A DNA stretch of 64,000 nucleotides from Chloroflexota bacterium (GTDB lineage Bacteria > Chloroflexota > Limnocylindria > P2-11E), in the NCBI GenBank assembly GCA_005881885.1, contig VBDX01000128.1, positions 1 through 64,000 on the forward strand, read 5' to 3'. Both the position numbers and the translations under genes were made by a program. Shown piece by piece: positions 27,465 through 36,281 of the stretch. Within the stretch, counting starts at the first letter, position 1, and every line of letters begins with the position of its first letter. Under the pieces are notes generated by a model. That model was given only the letters and a program-made list of their open reading frames with translations, was not told where the DNA came from and did not search any database.

Positions 27465-28159
27465 TCGATCCTCGGATACCTGAGGCCGATGAGGATGATC
27501 GCGTTGAACGCCCAATGCGCCGCAATGCTGGTGATCACCGTTCCGGTGGCGACACGCAGGCGCGCCATGATCGCGCCACCGATGAAGAGGAACGCGAGTG
27601 CGCCAGCGATCGCGGGAACGATCAGGACTGAGGGCACCGTGGTGTTCACCACCGTGAACACTCCGACTGTGCCATGCCAGAGCGAGAACGCGATCGCCGA
27701 GGCAATGACGGCGTAACGGAGGCCATACCTCGCGAGCAATCCGCTGAGCAGGGTGCCGCGGAACGCAACTTCCTCCGGGATCACCACGCCGAACGGGAGG
27801 AAAAAGAGAATGTGCTGAGTGAGGTCATCGGCGGAAGCAAATTGGAGCGGCTCGTAGATGAGCGGCTGGCCGACGACCGCCGGCGCGACCGCGCGCATTA
27901 CGGCGACGGCCAGAGCGGCGATCACCCCTCCGGCGGCTGCCCCGATCGCGGCTCCGCGGAGGGAGCCGGCTCGCCGCAGACCGATCGACGCGGCGTCGAG
28001 TCGGAGAAGCCGCGCGGCGGCCAGCGACAAGATGAGGAGGGCCGCGCCCGCCACAACGAACTGCCAGCTCCCACCGGGTAGCAGTGCGGTAGGCCCGATG
28101 AGCGGATGGAGGAGGTTGCCCCAGAGGATGAGAAACGCCGCGAACAGCCAGATCTTCAC
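27461..28159 (-). CDS. CPBP-family intramembrane protease
   Basis: Membrane protein of 232 residues with about seven helices and the Abi/CAAX-protease motifs: EEVAFRG (EExxxR), SLWHG (first His) and AAHWAFN (second His/Asn). Probably a Rce1-like metal-dependent intramembrane protease; in bacteria often linked to bacteriocin maturation or immunity, with nothing of that kind here. GTG start at 28159. Confidence 0.87.
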   Translation of the reverse strand: MKIWLFAAFLILWGNLLHPLIGPTALLPGGSWQFVVAGAALLILSLAAARLLRLDAASIGLRRAGSLRGAAIGAAAGGVIAALAVAVMRAVAPAVVGQPLIYEPLQFASADDLTQHILFFLPFGVVIPEEVAFRGTLLSGLLARYGLRYAVIASAIAFSLWHGTVGVFTVVNTTVPSVLIVPAIAGALAFLFIGGAIMARLRVATGTVITSIAAHWAFNAIILIGLRYPRID

Positions 28160-28178
28160 GAGACGTGAGCGCGGGGTG

Positions 28179-28259
28179 TTAGTGGATGGTGAGTCCGGCG
28201 ACGATGGTGGGGAGCAGCGCTAGCACCGCGAGAGTGATCAGGCGTAGCGCGTTCTTCAT
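28179..28259 (-). CDS. Possible 26-residue membrane miniprotein
   Basis: Frame MKNALRLITLAVLALLPTIV plus AGLTIH, ending 19 bp before the CPBP gene on the same strand. It is a single hydrophobic helix with a basic N-terminus. The ribosome-binding site is weak, so expression is uncertain. It could be a membrane peptide acting with the CPBP protease, or a chance frame. Confidence 0.3.
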   Translation of the reverse strand: MKNALRLITLAVLALLPTIVAGLTIH

Positions 28260-28313
28260 CGTGATGTGGGACGATGACAGAACGCTGCCTCTTGTGGTTG
28301 CACGCGCGTCTCA

Positions 28314-31300
28314 TCAGGCGGCGAGTCGGTCGAGCAATCCGGTGAGAGCGTCGCGCCAATCGCCCTTCGCATCGAGCACCGAAAGTCGGACCTGTCGCTG
28401 GCCCGCCTGCGCGCGAGGGAACGAACGGACGACTCGCTCGCGTTCGGCTGGCTGTATGTCTCGTCCTAGTACTACGCGCAGCTCGGCGCCGCGCGCGCGC
28501 ACTTCGGTCGCGCCGGCCCTCACCGCACGGATCTTGACCTCGACCCCGTACAGGAGGTTTCGTACCGGTTCGGGCGGCGCTCCGTAACGATCGCGGAGCT
28601 CCTCGCGGAGCCCGCCGAGGTCGTCCAGGGTCGCGAGGCCCGCGATCCGCCGATAAAGCTCGAGCTTGCGCTGGCGGCTGGGTACGTACTCGTCGGGGAT
28701 GGCGGTCGAGAGCGCCAGATCGACCGTGATCTCCGGCAGGGCGGCCGCCCGGGGCGCGCCTCGCTGCTCGTTGACCGCCTCCTCGAGGAGCTGGGTGTAG
28801 AGCTCGAACCCCACAGCGGTGACGTGACCGTGCTGCTCGGCGCCCAGGATGTTCCCGGCGCCGCGGATCTCGAGGTCGTGCATCGCGATCTTGAAGCCCG
28901 CGCCAAGCTCGCTCGCCTCGAAGACCGCTTGCAGGCGCTTGCGTGCCTGCTCGGTCAGGTGCTGCTCTTTTGTGTAGAGAAGGTAGGCGTAGGCCTTCTC
29001 GGCGCTCCGGCCGACCCTGCCGCGGAGCTGGTAGAGCTGGGCCAGGCCGAGTGTGCCGGCGCGGTTGATGACGATCGTGTTGACGTTCGGGATGTCCAGG
29101 CCGGACTCGATGATCGTCGTGCAGACGAGCACGTCGTGCTCGGCGTCGGCGAACTCCACCATGACCCGCTCGAGCTTGCGCTCGTCCATCTGGCCATGCG
29201 CGACGACGTAGCGCGCGGTCGGGACGAGCTGGCGCAGGCGGTGGGCTTCCTGCTCGATGCCCTGGACCCGGTTGTGGACGTAGTAGACCTGGCCCCCGCG
29301 ATCGACCTCGCGCACGATCGCCTCGCGCAGGACGTCGTCGCTCCGTTCGACGACGTGCGTCTCGATCGGCTGTCTATTCTCGGGCGGAGTCTCGATCACG
29401 CTGATGTCACGCACGCCGGAGAGCGCCATGTGGAGCGTGCGGGGGATCGGCGTCGCGGTCATCGAGAGCACGTCGACCTCGGTGCGCATCTGCTTGAGCC
29501 GCTCCTTGTGCTTCACGCCGAAGCGGTGCTCCTCATCGATGACCACCAGGCCGAGATCGCGGAAATGCACGTCCTTCTGCAGCACCCGGTGCGTGCCGAC
29601 CACGATGTCGATCTCGCCCGTGCCGAGTGCAGCGGCCACCGCGCGCTGCTCGACCGGCGAACGGAAGCGCGAGAGCATCTCGACGCTGACCGGGAAGGTC
29701 GCGAGCCGCTCGGCAAACGTCTCGTAGTGCTGCTGGGCCAGGACCGTCGTCGGCACGACGATCGCGACCTGCTTCCCGTCCTGGACCGCCTTGAAGGACG
29801 CCCGCAGCGCGACCTCCGTCTTGCCATACCCGACGTCGCCGACGATCAGCCGGTCCATCGGCCGGCCGCGCTCCATATCGCGCTTGGTGTCCTCGATGGC
29901 CTGCAGCTGGTCGGGTGTTTCCGTGTACGGGAAGGCGTTCTCCATCTCGATCTGCCACGGGGTGTCGCGTCCGAACGCGAACCCCTGCGTCGCCTCGCGC
30001 GCCGCGTAGAGACGCAAGAGCTCGCGCGCGATCTCCTCCGCGGCCTTCTTCGCTTTGCGCTTCGTCGCGAGCCACTCGCGGCCGCCGAGCGTTGATAGGC
30101 CCGGAGGCGTCCCGCCGACGTAGCGGGTGACCTTGTCGACCCGCTCGGTGGGGAGCGCGACCACGTCCGTGCCGGCGAAACGGAGCTCGAGGTACTCGCG
30201 CACGACCCCGGCCACCTCGCGCGTGACGAAGCGCTCGAACCGCGCGATGCCGTGGTCCTCGTGCACGACGTGGTCTCCGGGCTTGAGGTCCGCGAGGAAA
30301 GAGCCCATCTGCACGCGCCGGCGGCGCCGCTCCGGGTGACGGGGTTTCCGGAAGCCGAAGACCTCGGCGTCGGTGAAGACGCGCAGGTCGAGCTCGGGGA
30401 CGGCGAAGCCCTCCGCGAGTGGCACCCGCGCCACGACGAGCGAGCCCGCCGCCGGCGAGTCTTCTACCGTCTCGCGCGCTACCGCTTGGATATCCCGGTC
30501 GGCGAGAAGCTCGGCGAGGCGGGCCGCCTGCGGGGTCGCGACGAGGCGCGTTCCACCGCCTGAGCCCGCGACCTCGCGGAGGAACTGGTCGAGCCGCCCC
30601 GCGTAGCTCGTCAGGCCCGACCAGCCAAGGCGCACGGCGCCCCGCGCGGGCCGCACGCGGACGGCGCCGTGCCGCTCGGCGAGCTCTTCGACACGCGATC
30701 GAGACACGTACGGGGGCGGGAAGACACTGACCGGGAGCCCCTGGCCGGCGAGCTCATCCCTTTTCTCTTCGGCCTGCGCCTCGAGCGCGTCGTGCGCGAG
30801 CTCGAGCTCTACGGTGTCCTCGAATACGACGGTCGCGCGATCGCCGAGGTGATCGAGGAGCGACGCGGTCGCGCCCAGAGGTGGAGCAAAGGCATCGGCG
30901 CCGGGCGTGTACCCGCCCTCGCGCAGGGAATCGACCAGACGCGCGTAGGGCGAAAGGTCGGCACCATCAGGGGGCTCCGCCGCCCGGCCCCCGCCCCCCG
31001 GCCAATTCGCTGAGGCCAGACGCTCGGCGAGCTCGGGCGCACGCTCCATCGAGAATTCGCGGGCCGGCAAGACGACGAGTTGATCCTGGGGCGATTGCGA
31101 GCGCTGCGTGACCGGATCGAACGCGCGGAGCGTCTCGATCTCGTCGCCGAAGAGCTCGACGCGAGCGGGCTGCTCGGCCGAGGCCGGATAGATGTCGATG
31201 ATCCCGCCGCGCCGCGAGAAGGTGCCCGGCTCGCTCACCTCCGTGACCGGCTCGTAGCCGAGATCGAAGAGCCACGCCGCCGTCTCCTGCCAGGAGAGCC

Positions 31301-31799
31301 GATCGCCCGCGCGAAGGGTGCGACCGCGTCGCGCGAGCTCCTCGGGCGGGATGGTGTGCTCAAGCAACGCGCGCAAGCTCGTGACGACGGCGACCGGAGC
31401 TTGCGCGCTCGCGAGCCGCCACAGCGTGAGGAGCCGCTGGTGCACCGCCGTGCCCGACGGCGCACTCACCTCAAACGGCATCGTCTCGCGCTCCGGGAAC
31501 GCGAGGACGCGTTCGTCGCCGAGCCACCCGGCGAGCTCCGCGCGCCAGCGGCGCGCGCGATCTTCGCTCGGTGCGACGAGAGCGATGGTGCGGCCGCTGT
31601 TCGCGACCAGCGCCGACCACGCGAACGCGCGCGCGCCGGCGGTCGCGTCCGTGACCGAGACGCTCTCGCGATCCCCGAGCCGTGAGGCGAGCTCGCGGTA
31701 ACGCTCGCTGCGCTCGGCGAGTGCGACGATCCCACCGAGCCGCACGCTGGACAGCGTGGGGGTGGTGGAAGGGGCAAAGGCCCCTCCAAGGTCAGCCAT
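28314..31799 (-). CDS. mfd: Transcription-repair coupling factor
   Basis: Removes stalled RNA polymerase and recruits UvrA; 1161 residues. Domains in order: UvrB-like damage-recognition fold (FSRRGGIIDIYPA), CarD-like RNA-polymerase-interacting domain (LKPGDHVVHEDHGIARF), the RecG-like helicase with Walker A VGDVGYGKTEVALRA, DEEH box VVIDEEHRFGVKHK, motif III SMTATPIPRTLHMAL and motif VI region QLRGRVGRS, then the C-terminal regulatory domain. ATG at 31799 overlaps the pth stop by 8 bp. Two GC-palindrome-like stretches lie inside the coding sequence (31770-31785 near the start, 30970-30992 in the N-terminal domain, coding WPGGGGRAAEPPDG), adding Gly/Pro-rich loops. Confidence 0.96.
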   Translation of the reverse strand: MADLGGAFAPSTTPTLSSVRLGGIVALAERSERYRELASRLGDRESVSVTDATAGARAFAWSALVANSGRTIALVAPSEDRARRWRAELAGWLGDERVLAFPERETMPFEVSAPSGTAVHQRLLTLWRLASAQAPVAVVTSLRALLEHTIPPEELARRGRTLRAGDRLSWQETAAWLFDLGYEPVTEVSEPGTFSRRGGIIDIYPASAEQPARVELFGDEIETLRAFDPVTQRSQSPQDQLVVLPAREFSMERAPELAERLASANWPGGGGRAAEPPDGADLSPYARLVDSLREGGYTPGADAFAPPLGATASLLDHLGDRATVVFEDTVELELAHDALEAQAEEKRDELAGQGLPVSVFPPPYVSRSRVEELAERHGAVRVRPARGAVRLGWSGLTSYAGRLDQFLREVAGSGGGTRLVATPQAARLAELLADRDIQAVARETVEDSPAAGSLVVARVPLAEGFAVPELDLRVFTDAEVFGFRKPRHPERRRRRVQMGSFLADLKPGDHVVHEDHGIARFERFVTREVAGVVREYLELRFAGTDVVALPTERVDKVTRYVGGTPPGLSTLGGREWLATKRKAKKAAEEIARELLRLYAAREATQGFAFGRDTPWQIEMENAFPYTETPDQLQAIEDTKRDMERGRPMDRLIVGDVGYGKTEVALRASFKAVQDGKQVAIVVPTTVLAQQHYETFAERLATFPVSVEMLSRFRSPVEQRAVAAALGTGEIDIVVGTHRVLQKDVHFRDLGLVVIDEEHRFGVKHKERLKQMRTEVDVLSMTATPIPRTLHMALSGVRDISVIETPPENRQPIETHVVERSDDVLREAIVREVDRGGQVYYVHNRVQGIEQEAHRLRQLVPTARYVVAHGQMDERKLERVMVEFADAEHDVLVCTTIIESGLDIPNVNTIVINRAGTLGLAQLYQLRGRVGRSAEKAYAYLLYTKEQHLTEQARKRLQAVFEASELGAGFKIAMHDLEIRGAGNILGAEQHGHVTAVGFELYTQLLEEAVNEQRGAPRAAALPEITVDLALSTAIPDEYVPSRQRKLELYRRIAGLATLDDLGGLREELRDRYGAPPEPVRNLLYGVEVKIRAVRAGATEVRARGAELRVVLGRDIQPAERERVVRSFPRAQAGQRQVRLSVLDAKGDWRDALTGLLDRLAA
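30970..30992. repeat. GC palindrome inside mfd
   Basis: GGGGGC (30970-30975) and GCCCCC (30987-30992) around an 11-base GC-rich loop, in frame within the N-terminal part of Mfd, where it codes a Gly/Ala/Pro loop. Weaker than the two perfect copies but similar in composition. Confidence 0.35.
31770..31785. repeat. GC palindrome at mfd start
   Basis: AGGGGC-AAAG-GCCCCT lies 5 codons inside mfd and encodes the segment GGAFAP. Arms of six bases with an A-rich loop, similar to the elements at 3251, 18722 and 43280. Confidence 0.45.
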
Positions 31800-32412
31800 T
31801 GAACCGCTCCATCGCACGTGGCAGGCCCTCGCGGACCGCGACCTCGACAGCCTCTGCCGCACGCGCGAAGGTCGCCTCGGCGGTCGCCCGTTCGTCGGCG
31901 GCGAAGGGCGTCAGGACGTACTCGACGAGATCGGGGATCTCGGCGGCTGGATCGGTCGGCGCCACACCGACGCGCAGACGCGGAAAGTCCTCGCCGATGG
32001 CCGACACGATCGAGCGCATGCCGTTGTGGGTACCCGGACCGCCGCGCTCGCGCAGGCGGATCTTGCCGAGTGGAAGGTCCACCTCATCGAAGATCACGAG
32101 GAGGGCGGCTGGATCGACGCGATAGCGATCGAGCAGCTTGCGGACCGCGCGGCCGGAGTCGTTCATGAAAGTCTGCGGACGAGCGATCGCGATCCGCACG
32201 CCGTCGATCGCGCCTTCGGCAATGCGGGAGTCCGCCGCTTTCAGAGCGAATTCCGCGCGCGAGCGCTTCGCAAGCCGCGACGCCACCTGAAAGCCCGCGT
32301 TATGACGCGTCGCCGCGTAACCCTCGCCGGGGTTGCCGAGCCCCACGACGATGCGGTCCACGCGCGGCGGCGAGGCAGCACCTCGACCGAACAGCTTCGC
32401 GAATCGCGCCAT
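31792..32412 (-). CDS. pth: Peptidyl-tRNA hydrolase
   Basis: Releases peptidyl-tRNA that drops off ribosomes. Family motifs: VGLGNPGEGYAATRHNAG (Asn and the catalytic His), ARPQTFMNDSG and GPGTHNGMRSI. The 206-residue protein starts at ATG 32412, which has TTGGAGG upstream; an earlier in-frame ATG at 32445 lies inside the terminator hairpin of the upstream gene. It is translationally coupled to mfd by an 8-bp overlap. Confidence 0.94.
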   Translation of the reverse strand: MARFAKLFGRGAASPPRVDRIVVGLGNPGEGYAATRHNAGFQVASRLAKRSRAEFALKAADSRIAEGAIDGVRIAIARPQTFMNDSGRAVRKLLDRYRVDPAALLVIFDEVDLPLGKIRLRERGGPGTHNGMRSIVSAIGEDFPRLRVGVAPTDPAAEIPDLVEYVLTPFAADERATAEATFARAAEAVEVAVREGLPRAMERFNG

Positions 32413-32419
32413 CGAGCCT

Positions 32420-32455
32420 CCAAAACGCCGAAACGCCCCGTCCACTCGGACGGGG
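32420..32455 (-). terminator. Intrinsic terminator after the LLM gene
   Basis: Minus-strand stem CCCCGTCC/GGACGGGG with a four-base loop (32436-32455) followed by CGTTTCGGCGTTTT. It begins 10 bp after the oxidoreductase stop and precedes the pth ribosome-binding site, so it separates the two transcription units. Confidence 0.6.
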
Positions 32456-32465
32456 CCACGGACGC

Positions 32466-33338
32466 TTATTTCAGATCAACGATAGCGTCCGCGAGCGCGC
32501 GGGTGGAGCGCTCGGTGATCGGATCGACCACCAGGATCGCCTCGTCTGCCCCGGCCGCCTCGAGCGCGCGGAGATGCGAGGCGAGCTTTTCAACTCTGAC
32601 CGGCGGAACCTCGTGCGGCCGCTCGCTCGCACCGTCCTCCGCGGTGACCAGGACGCATGCGCTGTACCTCACCTCACCGGGCTGCCGACCAGCTCGCCGG
32701 CAGGCAGCATCGATCTCGAGACGGCGCGACGCGAAACCTTCGGGGCTGTTGCCATACCAGCTGTACCAGGTGTTCCACACATCGACGTGCGGAAGGGCGA
32801 TCCCGAGCATTCGCGCTCCACTGGACCCGAGCATCAGCGGTATGCGACGCGGCGGTCGGGGTAGGAGCACCGCGTCGTCGACACTGTGAAACCGGCCGTG
32901 GAATGTGACGCGCTCTCCGGCGATCAAGCGGCGGACGATCTCGAACGCCTCCTCGAACCGAGAAGCCAGCCGGTCGTAAGGGATCCCGAATGCCCGAAAC
33001 TCAGGCTCGTTCCAGCCCGCGCCGAGACCGAGCACGAGCCGCCCACCGCTCACTTCGTCGACGGAGGCGGCCATGCGGGCCAGGATTCCCGGGGCGTGGA
33101 ACGCCGTCGCGGCAACGAGCGGGCCGAGTTGGACTCGCGACGTGATCACCGCCAGCGCGGCGAGCTGGGTCCAGGCATCCCAGGGTCCGCGGTCGGGCCG
33201 CTTGTCGCTGCGGTAGAGCAGATGGTCGCCCACCCAGATCGATTCGAAGCCCGAGTCCTCCGCGGCACGCGCGATCGCGACGACCTCCGGCCAGCGCACC
33301 TCGCGCTCGACCTCGGGTAGCTGAATTCCGATGCGCAC
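32466..33338 (-). CDS. LLM-class (F420-dependent type) oxidoreductase
   Basis: Luciferase-like monooxygenase fold of 290 residues: FESIWVGDHLL, VQLGPLVAATAFHAPGILARMAASVDEVSGGRLVLGLGAGW and PLMLGSSGARM are family segments. The pattern is that of the F420-dependent subgroup; cofactor choice (F420 or FMN) is inferred. No F420 biosynthesis gene lies in the window. Substrate unknown. Monocistronic, with a terminator behind it. Confidence 0.88.
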   Translation of the reverse strand: MRIGIQLPEVEREVRWPEVVAIARAAEDSGFESIWVGDHLLYRSDKRPDRGPWDAWTQLAALAVITSRVQLGPLVAATAFHAPGILARMAASVDEVSGGRLVLGLGAGWNEPEFRAFGIPYDRLASRFEEAFEIVRRLIAGERVTFHGRFHSVDDAVLLPRPPRRIPLMLGSSGARMLGIALPHVDVWNTWYSWYGNSPEGFASRRLEIDAACRRAGRQPGEVRYSACVLVTAEDGASERPHEVPPVRVEKLASHLRALEAAGADEAILVVDPITERSTRALADAIVDLK

Positions 33339-33410
33339 GGCGCTCGACGATATCGCTGCGAGACCGACGCCTTCGCTGCCCGGATCTTTTCGGTCGGGGA
33401 ATGGATCGGA

Positions 33411-33484
33411 CGACCCTGCCCTATCAGGATGGCGAAGTGCGCGCGGTTCGTCTTATGGCCGGCAGCTGGATGAGGGCAGGGTCG
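33411..33484. repeat. 12-bp inverted repeat with 50-bp spacer
   Basis: CGACCCTGCCCT at 33411-33422 and its exact reverse complement AGGGCAGGGTCG at 33473-33484. The right arm lies in the last codons of the minus-strand lipoprotein gene, the left arm between it and the LLM gene. Could fold as a long-range stem at the 3' end of the lipoprotein transcript or mark a small element. Confidence 0.4.
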
Positions 33485-34229
33485 GTCGGGGTTGCGGTGT
33501 TGGACCCGAAACGAATACGTACGCCGCGCCGGCCCACCGATATTGTCGTCCCACCTCGCCTTCCTGGATCCTCGACGCGCCGACCGCCCGGGTCCAGACC
33601 ATAAGATCGCCGCGCGTCGTCAGGTCGATCAGCTCCCCCTCCATCACCTCAGCGACGCTGCATCCATCCCAAGCGACGACTCGGCTCAACGCCGTGCAAC
33701 ACACGAAACCGGGCGGCAGGTTGACGGTCACGAACGTGTAGGCGAACTGCTCGCTGAGGCTGTCCGCGGGGCGGAAGGTCTTGACCCATCGGAGTTCCAA
33801 TGCCGGACGCATCTCCGCGGCCGTCGGCTCATACGGCCAGGAATGCGTAACGTCCGGATACTCCGCGCCGCCCACCGTCCGCTTCCAGATCTGCAGCTCG
33901 TCGTACAGGCGACCGTCGCGTTGGACGAGCTCCAACGACACGCGTAGCGGCGCAGTCCCCGGAATGAACGCAACACGCGCCAGCTCCTGACAGAGCGTAA
34001 ATGGGACCCCCTCGGCAAAGGACGGGGGAAGGATGGGCGGGGGGTTCGAGGGACAGTTCACCGCTGTCGCCGGGACGACCGGCGATGCGGCCGGCGACGC
34101 GGCCGGCGACGCGGCTACGAACGGCAGAGCCGTGACCGGAGGGATGAAGGTCGGTGACGTGCGTTCGCGCGCGCCACAGCCCGTCAAGACGAACAGGGCG
34201 ACGACAAGTGCGGCCATCCGTCGATCCAC
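33453..34229 (-). CDS. Putative lipoprotein, Cys-rich extracytoplasmic domain
   Basis: Frame of 258 codons. GTG at 34229 gives an MDRR n-region before AALVVALFVLTGC, a good lipobox; ATG at 34217 would lose the positive charges. After a low-complexity Ala/Ser/Pro linker (12-bp tandem repeats at 34087-34115) comes a folded domain with several Trp and paired Cys (NCPSNPPP, FTLCQE, FVCCTA, WDGCSVAEVME). No family recognised. Convergent to nothing; read divergently from the next lipoprotein. Confidence 0.7.
   Translation of the reverse strand: MDRRMAALVVALFVLTGCGARERTSPTFIPPVTALPFVAASPAASPAASPVVPATAVNCPSNPPPILPPSFAEGVPFTLCQELARVAFIPGTAPLRVSLELVQRDGRLYDELQIWKRTVGGAEYPDVTHSWPYEPTAAEMRPALELRWVKTFRPADSLSEQFAYTFVTVNLPPGFVCCTALSRVVAWDGCSVAEVMEGELIDLTTRGDLMVWTRAVGASRIQEGEVGRQYRWAGAAYVFVSGPTPQPRPTLPSSSCRP
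34087..34115. repeat. 12-bp tandem repeat in lipoprotein linker
   Basis: GCGGCCGGCGAC occurs at 34087-34098 and 34099-34110, followed by a partial third copy. It encodes SPAA repeats after the lipoprotein signal and could vary in copy number, changing linker length. Confidence 0.6.
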
Positions 34230-34319
34230 GAAAGGGATGATGGCCGTCGTCGGTCTCAGATCGGCATCGGGCCGACGTATCGTGCGTCGATGGATGGTCG
34301 CTACCGCGAACCAAACGTG

Positions 34320-34937
34320 ATGCGTTTCGCCGCGGCGTTCGCGCTCACGGCGATCGCCGCCGCGAGCTGCGCGCGGTCGAGCCCGCCGGCGACCGCGCCC
34401 GCCACCGCGAGCCAGGCCGTCCGCAGTGCGCCCCAGAAAGTGATACTCCAGGCCTCGGACGTCCCCGCCGATTACCTGCTCGAGACGGACGATGCGATGA
34501 GCCCACAGCAGCTCGCCGACGGCCTCTCCACGAGCACCAAGATGCTCGAGCAGCGCGGCGCCTCGGGCTACGTCCGCGCGTTCAAGCAGCCCGATCAGCA
34601 GTTCCGCTGCTGCCTCATCGACAGCATCCTGATCACGACGAGTGATGCGAACGCTGCGAGGGCCGTCTTCGTGGACTTCCGTGCGAGCGCCCTTGCCCTG
34701 GGGTCGACCGAGACGGACCTCGGCGAGAAGGTGGGCGATGATTCACGCGTGCTCGTATTCCAACAGCCGACCGCCGACGGCGACGACCTCACGACCATGA
34801 CGGTCCTCTTCCGATACGCGAATGTCGTGGACGCGGTGGAAGTGACGGGGCGCCCCGGGTCGTTTGAGCGCTTTTACGTTCTCGATTTCGCGAGGAAACA
34901 GCTCGCGCGGCTGCGTGCGGACCTGGAGCGCACCTGA
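34320..34937 (+). CDS. Putative lipoprotein
   Basis: 205-residue protein with signal FAAAFALTAIAAAS and Cys (lipobox AASC), then a short Ala/Thr/Pro linker and a compact domain with VILQASDVPADYLLETDDAMS and paired Cys (FRCCLIDS). The pattern of a VILQASDVP opening is found in secreted proteins of unknown function. ATG at 34320 is chosen; the earlier ATG at 34290 would put charged residues ahead of the signal. The stop shares one base with the aminotransferase ATG (TGATG). Confidence 0.68.
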   Translation: MRFAAAFALTAIAAASCARSSPPATAPATASQAVRSAPQKVILQASDVPADYLLETDDAMSPQQLADGLSTSTKMLEQRGASGYVRAFKQPDQQFRCCLIDSILITTSDANAARAVFVDFRASALALGSTETDLGEKVGDDSRVLVFQQPTADGDDLTTMTVLFRYANVVDAVEVTGRPGSFERFYVLDFARKQLARLRADLERT

Positions 34938-36037
34938 TGCGTTTCCCACGCTTCGACATGGAGCGCATGCAGTCCACCTGGGAGCACAAGATCCGCTACG
35001 ACCTCTCCGAGTCCGGTGTCGAAGCGCTCACGCTCGAGGAGATCACGCGCGATCCGAAGGAGCTGATGCGCACCGGGCTCGGCTACGCCGAGGGCGTCGG
35101 CCGAGAGGCGACTCGCGCTCTCGTTGCGTCATTCCACGCCGGCCGCGCGGCCGACGATGTCGTGATCACCACGGGTACGAGCGAGGCGAACTTCCTCGCG
35201 CTCGCGACGCTCGTGTCCACCGGCGACGAGGTCGTCGTCGTCATGCCGAACTACATGCAAGTGCACGGCATCGCAACCGGCATGCGAGCGCGCGTGCGCG
35301 AGGTCTGGTTACGCGAGGAACATGGTTGGACGATCGACCTCGATGCGCTTCGCGTCGCGGTCAATGCTCGGACCCGCGTCATCTGCGTCTGCCAACCGAA
35401 CAATCCGACGGGCCAGATCCTCTCGCAGGGCGAGGTCGCCGAGATCGTTCGGGTCGCCGACCGTCACGGTACGTGGATCCTCGCGGACGAGGTCTATCGC
35501 GGCGCGGAGCGATCGGGCGAAGAGAGCCCGACGTTCAGCGGACGCGGCGAGCGGATCATCGTGACCGGCGGGCTCTCCAAGGTCTATGGGTTGCCGGGCC
35601 TGCGGATTGGCTGGCTCGTCGCGCCACCGGAGCGGGTCGAGGACGCGCTCGAGATCAAGGACTACACCACCATCGCTCCCGCGACGATCTCCGAGGTGCT
35701 CGCGGAGATCGCGCTCGAGCGGCGCAAGCAGCTCCTCGAGCGCGCGCGGTTCTTGGTCAACGACCGCTGGCCGATGCTCGAGGATTGGGCCGGCGGCCGC
35801 TCGCGCGAGCTTCACTGGACCGCGCCGGCCGCGGGCGCGATCTGCTTCTTCAGCTACAAGTACCCGATCGATTCGATGGCGCTCGTGGATCGGCTCATCC
35901 GCGAGTACAGCACGATGATCGTCCCCGGCATCCATTTCCGCGCGGAGCGTCACTTGCGCATCGGGTTCGGCATGGTTCCACGCGTTCTTCACTCCGGTCT
36001 CGCGGCGATCGACCGTCTGCTGACGTCGCTCGACTGA
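34937..36037 (+). CDS. Fold-type I PLP-dependent aminotransferase
   Basis: Class I/II aminotransferase of 366 residues. The PLP lysine is Lys215 in TGGLSKVYGLPGLRIGW; ITTGTSEANFLAL binds the cofactor phosphate, CQPNNPTG holds the carboxylate-side Asn and LADEVYRG the pyridine-binding Asp/Tyr. It resembles aspartate/alanine-type or capreomycidine-synthase-like enzymes; substrate not decided. It is translationally coupled to the preceding lipoprotein gene. Confidence 0.88.
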   Translation: MRFPRFDMERMQSTWEHKIRYDLSESGVEALTLEEITRDPKELMRTGLGYAEGVGREATRALVASFHAGRAADDVVITTGTSEANFLALATLVSTGDEVVVVMPNYMQVHGIATGMRARVREVWLREEHGWTIDLDALRVAVNARTRVICVCQPNNPTGQILSQGEVAEIVRVADRHGTWILADEVYRGAERSGEESPTFSGRGERIIVTGGLSKVYGLPGLRIGWLVAPPERVEDALEIKDYTTIAPATISEVLAEIALERRKQLLERARFLVNDRWPMLEDWAGGRSRELHWTAPAAGAICFFSYKYPIDSMALVDRLIREYSTMIVPGIHFRAERHLRIGFGMVPRVLHSGLAAIDRLLTSLD

Positions 36038-36089
36038 ACGGCACAGAGGTTGCACGACCGCCGGGCAAGCTCGCACCCGGGAGGTCGGC

Positions 36090-36236
36090 ATGACCATCAC
36101 GATCTCGCTCATCCTCGTGGTCGTCGCACTCATCTGCGGCATCCTCATGCTCGTATCGGGCCGCTGGTCTCGCTATCCGCTCGCCGCGATCGCGATCATC
36201 TGCCTGGCGCTCAATCAGAGCGGTTTCATCAAATAG
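36090..36236 (+). CDS. Two-helix membrane miniprotein (48 aa)
   Basis: ATG at 36090 is preceded by GGGAGGTCGGC, a strong ribosome-binding site. The product MTITISLILVVVALICGILM continues LVSGRWSRYPLAAIAI and ends LNQSGFIK, predicting two helices joined by a short basic turn. Of a type common as unannotated genes; function unknown. It stands between the aminotransferase and the arginase-fold gene on the same strand, with a 53-bp gap upstream and 46-bp downstream. Confidence 0.65.
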   Translation: MTITISLILVVVALICGILMLVSGRWSRYPLAAIAIICLALNQSGFIK

Positions 36237-36281
36237 CCAAAACCCGGTAGCCGCGGTCGCCTGCCTGTTACCCGGGCTACC

